64,000 bases of DNA. It comes from an uncultured Oscillospiraceae bacterium. GTDB lineage: Bacteria; Bacillota; Clostridia; Oscillospirales; Oscillospiraceae. The translations under genes were made by a program, and so were the position numbers. The stretch lies in NCBI GenBank assembly GCA_949841355.1, contig CATKZP010000001.1:62001-126000 (forward strand), in the 5' to 3' direction. Shown here piece after piece: positions 59,984 to 64,000 of the stretch (within the stretch, counting starts at the first letter, position 1; each line of letters opens with the position of its first letter). The notes beneath the pieces were generated by a model. That model was not told where the DNA came from, did not search any database, and saw only the letters and a program-made list of their open reading frames with translations.

Positions 59984-61741
59984 TTACACCGGGGCGGGGC
60001 CCAGGTACTTTTCCTTGTAAAAAGCCAGCCAGCGGCGGAACTCCGGCTGATCGCCCTTACGCACATCCCGGGCGTAGTCGTGGAACTGCAAATCGGCGTA
60101 CCGCAGCTCCAGCACCGCCAGGGCCACGTTGGAGCAGTGCCCGGCCACGCGCTCGAAGTTATTGATGCAGTCGTTGAGGATGAAGCCCATCTCCAGCGTG
60201 CACAGGCCGTTTTGCAGCCGCCGGATATGGCGCAGCTTCATCCCCTCCAGCATGGTGCTGATGACCTCCTCCAGGGGCTCCACCTGCCGGGCCAGGCCGG
60301 TGTCCTCCTGTTCCAGCGCCTGCTGGGCCAGGGCGACGATCTCCAGCACCGCGCTGCTGGCCCGGGCCATGTCCTCCAGCCCGTCGGGGGAGAAGGCGAT
60401 GCCCTTGCTGTCCATCTCCCGGGCCAGCTCGGCCAGGTTCACCGCGTGGTCGGAGATACGCTCCAAATCGGTAAGGCAGTGCAGGTAGTGGGACGTCACC
60501 AGGGTCTCCCGCTCGTTGAGTCCGTGGCTGTTCAGATGGAACAGGTAATTGCCCAGCTTGTCCTCGTAGCGGTCCACCGCGTTCTCCCGGCTCATGATCT
60601 TCTCATACTTCTCCTGGCTGAAGCGGGTGAACAGCTCAATGGAGCGGTTCAGGTTCTTCACGGCGGCGGCGGTCATGCGCTCCACGGTGCGCCCGCTCTG
60701 CTCCAGGGCCAGGGGCGGGTAGGCCAGAAAGCGTTCGTCCAGCAGGTTCTCTTCCAGCTCCTCGTCCTCGGTGTCCTTCTCCGTATCCTTGACCGTGGCG
60801 CGCAGCAGCTTTTCCAGCCGGTCCATCATGGGGAATTCCGCCGCGGCGGCGGCCACGTTGAAAGCCGTGTTAATCACAGCGATGCCAAAGGCGGAGGCGG
60901 GCAGGGTCAAAAATTCCAAATTCAAAAAGTGATTCACCAGATAGAACGGGATGAGCAGCAGCGACCCCAGGATATTGAAGTACGGGTAAATGAAGGCCGC
61001 CCGCTTGCCGTTGGCGTTGGCCCCGATGGCGGAGAGCAGCACCGGCACGCACGCGCCTATGGAAATACCCACCACCATGGGCACCGCCACCTCGTAGCTG
61101 ATGGCCCCCGTGGCGGACAGCGCCTGCAAAATGCCGATGGAGGCGGAGGAGGACTGGATCACCGCCGTCACCCCCAGGCCGATGAGCAGCGACACCACCG
61201 GGTTGGAGGCGGCGGAGATGAATTGGAGAAACGCTTCGCTCCGCTTCAGCGGGTCCATGGCGGAGCTCATGGTCTGCATCCCGCTCATAAGCACCGAGAA
61301 GGCCAGCAGAATAAGCCCCACGTTTTTCTGCCCCTGCTTGCGGCAGAAGAAATACAGGATGATGCCGATAAAGGCGATAAACGCGAATACGGTGGCGGAG
61401 GAAAAGCCGCCCTTCCCCCCCATGCCGGCCAGGGTGAGCAGCCAGCCGGTGGCGGTGGTGCCGATGTTGGCCCCCATAATAATGGCCACCGCGCTCTTCA
61501 GCTGCATGATGCCCGAGTTGACGAAGCCCACCACCATGACGGTGGTGGCGGAGGAGGACTGGATCACCGCCGTCACCAGCGCGCCCAGCAGCACGCCCTT
61601 GACGGGGTTGGAGGTGAGCCTGCCCAGCACGGTTTCCAGCTTGCTGCCGGCCACCTTTTTCAGCCCGTCCCCCAGCAGAGTCATGCCGAACAGGAAGAAG
61701 GCCAGCCCGCCCAGCAGTGAGATAATGTCCGCAATACCCAT
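59984..61741 (-). CDS. Na/Pi-cotransporter family protein with PhoU-like C-terminal domain
   Basis: This 585-residue protein has about eight to nine transmembrane helices and the two inverted-repeat motifs TAVIQSSSATTVMVVGF and TAVIQSSSASIGILQAL typical of NptA/PNaS transporters. A charged linker precedes a PhoU-like helical domain (about 350-570). It likely imports phosphate with sodium. ATG 61741 is preferred because AAGGGA ends nine bases before it; ATG 61747 is an alternative. Confidence 0.93.
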   Translation of the reverse strand: MGIADIISLLGGLAFFLFGMTLLGDGLKKVAGSKLETVLGRLTSNPVKGVLLGALVTAVIQSSSATTVMVVGFVNSGIMQLKSAVAIIMGANIGTTATGWLLTLAGMGGKGGFSSATVFAFIAFIGIILYFFCRKQGQKNVGLILLAFSVLMSGMQTMSSAMDPLKRSEAFLQFISAASNPVVSLLIGLGVTAVIQSSSASIGILQALSATGAISYEVAVPMVVGISIGACVPVLLSAIGANANGKRAAFIYPYFNILGSLLLIPFYLVNHFLNLEFLTLPASAFGIAVINTAFNVAAAAAEFPMMDRLEKLLRATVKDTEKDTEDEELEENLLDERFLAYPPLALEQSGRTVERMTAAAVKNLNRSIELFTRFSQEKYEKIMSRENAVDRYEDKLGNYLFHLNSHGLNERETLVTSHYLHCLTDLERISDHAVNLAELAREMDSKGIAFSPDGLEDMARASSAVLEIVALAQQALEQEDTGLARQVEPLEEVISTMLEGMKLRHIRRLQNGLCTLEMGFILNDCINNFERVAGHCSNVALAVLELRYADLQFHDYARDVRKGDQPEFRRWLAFYKEKYLGPAPV

Positions 61742-61801
61742 GGTCATTCGTCCCTTCTCGCGGGTCCGTCCCGCGGTTGCTGACTGCACACGAACATGGA
61801 T

Positions 61802-61810
61802 ATTATATCA
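61802..61810 (-). promoter_or_regulatory. Extended -10 promoter of the Na/Pi gene
   Basis: TGATATAAT on the minus strand gives an extended -10 about 60 bases before the start. No good -35 is seen at the usual distance. Confidence 0.5.
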
Positions 61811-61899
61811 TACCTTTATGGGGATTTCTCTCCTTTTTTCAAGTTCTCTATAGTTGTCGAATTTTGGAGCCGGGAGGGTCAAATTTTTGACAAAATAGA

Positions 61900-61935
61900 A
61901 CAGCGGGAGACGAGTCCAAATCCGTCTCCCGCTGT
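61900..61935 (-). terminator. Terminator after the Gly/Arg/Pro-rich gene
   Basis: A perfect 13-bp stem ACAGCGGGAGACG/CGTCTCCCGCTGT with a 10-base loop is followed by TCTATTTTG on the minus strand. Confidence 0.75.
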
Positions 61936-61970
61936 ATAGGAACATGCCGCGTGGCTTGAGGTCCGGCCGC

Positions 61971-62462
61971 TCAGCGCCGCCCTCCGCCCCGTCCGCCCCC
62001 GAAGGAGCCTCCGGAGCGCCCACCCCCGCCAAAGGAGCGTCCGCCGCCGAACGACCCGCCGGGGCGGCCTCCGCCGCCGAAGGAGCGCCCTCCCCCGAAG
62101 GACCCGCCGGGCCGCGGGCCGCTCATGGGCCGTCCGCCGCCGCCCGCGGGACGCCCGCCGCCGAAGGGTCCGCCCGGCCTGGGGCTGGGACGGCGCCCCG
62201 CGCCGGGGCGCGGCCCGGGACCAAAACCTACGCCGGGACCAGGTCCGGGGCCAAAGCCCATGCCGGGACCCGGACCGAATCCGGGACCTCTGGGCGGCCT
62301 GGGGGGGCGGGGAGGCCGGGGCCGGAAGATATAGAAGGGCCGGTACACATAGGTGGGCCCATACCAGCCGCAGCGCCAGCGCCGCCGGTGGGAGCCCTCC
62401 ATCACGCACAGCAGAATCACCGCCAGCACGATGATGAGGATGAGATCAGAAAAACCGTCCAT
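61971..62462 (-). CDS. Membrane-anchored Gly/Arg/Pro-rich low-complexity protein
   Basis: This 163-residue protein has an N-terminal transmembrane helix (about residues 5-21, DLILIIVLAVILLCVM), a Arg/Trp/Tyr-rich segment, and then a long repetitive tail. Proline-rich repeats (RPRPPRPPRPPRG) come first, then GPG-x-GFGPGP units, then GGSFGGGRSFGGGGR-type repeats ending GGGRGGGRR. It follows the TPM-domain gene by 21 bases. The tail is probably disordered and strongly basic. No known function; similar tails accompany TPM proteins in some Firmicutes. Confidence 0.75.
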   Translation of the reverse strand: MDGFSDLILIIVLAVILLCVMEGSHRRRWRCGWYGPTYVYRPFYIFRPRPPRPPRPPRGPGFGPGPGMGFGPGPGPGVGFGPGPRPGAGRRPSPRPGGPFGGGRPAGGGGRPMSGPRPGGSFGGGRSFGGGGRPGGSFGGGRSFGGGGRSGGSFGGGRGGGRR

Positions 62463-62483
62463 TGCAGGGCCTCCTTTCCGGGG

Positions 62484-63104
62484 TCAGTCAAAGTAGTTGT
62501 CATACCAGTCCTCCAGCGCCTGGGTGAGCTTGAGCACCGCCTTGTCGTAGTCCCCCTTCGCAAAGGGCTGTTCCATCCAGTCATAGGCAAAGTCGGAGCA
62601 GTCCTGATCGGTGAAGTCCCGGCGCAGGTCGTTTCCCTGGATCAGCCAGTAATTCTCGCCCGCGATGTCCAGCGCCACGATGAAGTCATAGCCGCCCAGG
62701 CCCATCACCTCGGAGCACTTCATGGCGTACTCGCCCAGGTCCTCCGCGTTGTCGCAGGTGACCACGCCGATGGACACGCTGTGGCTGTTCCACAGCCGCT
62801 CATTGCGCTTATACAGCTCCCGCTCGGTCTGGGCGGACAGCGCGTTGGCGTCGTCCCACACATAGTTGAGGTCCGGGACGGCGGCGCTGCCGGGCCGGTT
62901 GGGCTCCGGGACTGGCCGGTTGACGGGGGCATTGGCATAACCAATGCCAATGGCGGCGAAGATCATCAAGGCTGTCAGCCCCCAGGCCACTCCCTGCTTT
63001 TTGAATACACCGACCCCCCGCTTGCTTGCCGCAGCCAGCACCGCCGCCGCAATGACCACCGGGAGGGCCAGCATCAAAATCAATTTAATTGGAAATACAG
63101 GCAT
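62484..63104 (-). CDS. TPM-domain membrane protein
   Basis: This 206-residue protein has two N-terminal membrane helices (about 5-25 and 38-57) and then a TPM-fold domain: LNYVWDDANALSAQTERELYKRNERLWNSHSVSIGVVTCDNAEDLGEYAMKCSEVMGLGGYDFIVALDIAGENYWLIQG. TPM proteins are linked to membrane or photosystem quality control in other organisms. Position next to TelA suggests an envelope-stress role, by inference. Confidence 0.85.
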   Translation of the reverse strand: MPVFPIKLILMLALPVVIAAAVLAAASKRGVGVFKKQGVAWGLTALMIFAAIGIGYANAPVNRPVPEPNRPGSAAVPDLNYVWDDANALSAQTERELYKRNERLWNSHSVSIGVVTCDNAEDLGEYAMKCSEVMGLGGYDFIVALDIAGENYWLIQGNDLRRDFTDQDCSDFAYDWMEQPFAKGDYDKAVLKLTQALEDWYDNYFD

Positions 63105-63209
63105 GATAAGAAGTCCTTTCTAAACACGGACGCTTTGATTTGGTGCGCCAAAGGCTTTCCCCTGTGGGAGGAAGGTGGCGCGGCGAAGCCGTGACAGATG
63201 AGGGCGCGG

Positions 63210-63340
63210 CATTGTCACGCTCCGATTGGCCGCGCGTCCGGGTCGCTTTCCCTCCGACTCGGCCTGGTCTCCGGGGCGCTGTGCGTCCCTGCGCTCGGCC
63301 TCGCTCCGGTCCAAGCTCCCCTGCGCGGCTATCGTCGCGC
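63210..63340. repeat. Dispersed intergenic repeat, copy C (after telA)
   Basis: This stretch aligns along its length with 26512-26645. Shared blocks include TTGTCACGCT, CCGGGTCGC, CTTTCCCTCCG, CCTGCGCTCGGCCTCGCTCC and GGTCCAAGCTCCCCT. It begins just after the telA stop on the minus strand. The adjoining 63105-63209 has no gene. Confidence 0.75.
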
Positions 63341-64000
63341 TCAGCCCCGCAGCTCCAGCAGCTTCTGCTTCAGCTCGCCCTCGATGCGGCCCAGCTCCAG
63401 CTCGGCCTCCTTGCGCTTCTGGGCGCCGTCCTTCTGAATCTGCATCACCTCGTCCAGCGTAGAGATCAGCTGCTGATTGGTGTGCTGGAGGGTCTCGATG
63501 TCCACCACGCTGCGCTCCGCCTCCTTGGCGGTCTCGATGGTGCCCATCTTGAGCATTTCGGCGTTCTTCTTCAAAAGCTCGTTGGTCATGTTGGTGACGG
63601 CGGACTGGGCGGCGGTGGCCTGGCGGGAGTGCTCCAGCCCCAGGGCCAGCACCATCTGGCTCTTCCACAGCGGGATGGTGTTCACCAGGGAGGACTGGAT
63701 CTTTTCCAGCATCAGCGTGTCGTTATTTTGGATCATCCGGGTCTGAGGACCCATCTGAATGGAGATCATCCGGGTCAGCTCCAAGTCGTGGAGCTTCTTC
63801 TCAAAGCGGTTGCAGAGGTTGGCGAAGTCGTTATACTTCTGGGCGTCCTCCTGGGAGCCGCTCTCCGCCGCCTTTTTGCGCAGCTCCTCCAGCGTCTCGC
63901 CCCGGGCCTTCATCAGCGCCTTCTTGCCCGCCAGAATATACATGGTCAGCTCTTTATAATACTTGGTATTGAGCTCATACATCTGGTCCAGCATGGCGAT
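63341..64000 (-). CDS. telA: TelA-like toxic anion resistance protein (C-terminal part, cut by window edge)
   Basis: At least 217 residues of helical protein run to the window edge: MYELNTKYYKELTMYILAGKKALMKARGETLEELRKKA, NRFEKKLHDLELTRMISIQMGPQTRMIQNNDTLMLEKIQSSLVNTIPLWKSQMVLALGLEHSRQATAAQ, and NELLKKNAEMLKMGTIETAKEAERSVVDIETLQHTNQQLISTLDEVMQIQKDG. This is the TelA/KlaA family pattern, linked to tellurite, nisin and antibiotic tolerance. The N-terminus lies outside the window. Confidence 0.9.
   Translation of the reverse strand: MAMLDQMYELNTKYYKELTMYILAGKKALMKARGETLEELRKKAAESGSQEDAQKYNDFANLCNRFEKKLHDLELTRMISIQMGPQTRMIQNNDTLMLEKIQSSLVNTIPLWKSQMVLALGLEHSRQATAAQSAVTNMTNELLKKNAEMLKMGTIETAKEAERSVVDIETLQHTNQQLISTLDEVMQIQKDGAQKRKEAELELGRIEGELKQKLLELRG

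Noticed and set aside
61971..62330. GC-rich repetitive DNA as a satellite or origin-like element
   Set aside because: It is explained by the Gly/Pro/Arg-rich reading frame with start site, membrane helix and terminator.

Overview
The window is GC-rich, gene-dense bacterial chromosome with strong AGGAGG-type ribosome binding sites and sigma-A promoters. The gene content points to a motile anaerobic clostridial gut bacterium close to Flavonifractor, Intestinimonas or other Oscillospiraceae. The evidence is a Clostridia-order flagellar operon with FliY and FlbD, HgdC-type dehydratase activases, a TRAP uronate transporter, and BlaI/BlaR-type pairs. This is an inference from gene content; no rRNA or marker gene settles the genus.

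Layout. (1) 1-19065, minus strand: one long flagellar operon running flgB-flgC-fliE-fliF-fliG-fliH-fliI-fliJ-fliK-flgD-(TIGR02530-like)-flgE-flbD-motA-motB-fliM-fliY-cheY-fliO-fliP-fliQ-fliR-flhB-flhA, read from a TTGCGT-17-TATAAT promoter at 19279-19307. (2) 19543-27610, minus strand: hexuronate catabolism (kdgA-VOC fusion, kdgK, uxaC, MFS transporter, uxaB, uxaA). (3) 28557-34457, plus strand: a divergent TRAP transporter, a UxuB-type fructuronate reductase, a GntR regulator and a KdgF-like cupin. Together (2) and (3) take galacturonate to pyruvate plus glyceraldehyde-3-P, and take glucuronate as far as mannonate. (4) 34545-36619 and 47241-51133: two BlaI/M56-peptidase regulatory pairs. (5) 36834-37868: a sugar-binding lipoprotein gene broken by one amber codon. 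(6) 38128-46579, minus strand: an oppABCDF peptide ABC transporter with unusual architecture. Its OppC carries an extracellular RCC1-like propeller, its OppF carries a ~175-residue coiled-coil insert, and its OppA appears circularly permuted. (7) 51256-56663: LMW phosphatase, radical SAM protein, HxlR regulator, two divergent tRNA-Leu genes, and a three-gene 2-hydroxyacyl-CoA-dehydratase-like/activase operon. (8) 56728-59183: a secreted beta-helix/InlB/SLH-like protein whose leader holds three tandem c-di-GMP-I (GEMM) riboswitch aptamers. (9) 59320-64000: cytidylate-kinase-like protein, Na/Pi cotransporter, a Gly/Arg/Pro-rich membrane protein, a TPM-domain protein and TelA (cut by the window edge).

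The most notable items are the modified Opp transporter and the triple c-di-GMP riboswitch with a plausible anti-aptamer/anti-Shine-Dalgarno element. Next come a FliY with three FliM-type CheY-docking motifs in its linker, shared operator-like elements in the uronate regulon, and a dispersed repeat placed just after stop codons. No CRISPR array, insertion sequence, prophage or rRNA was seen.
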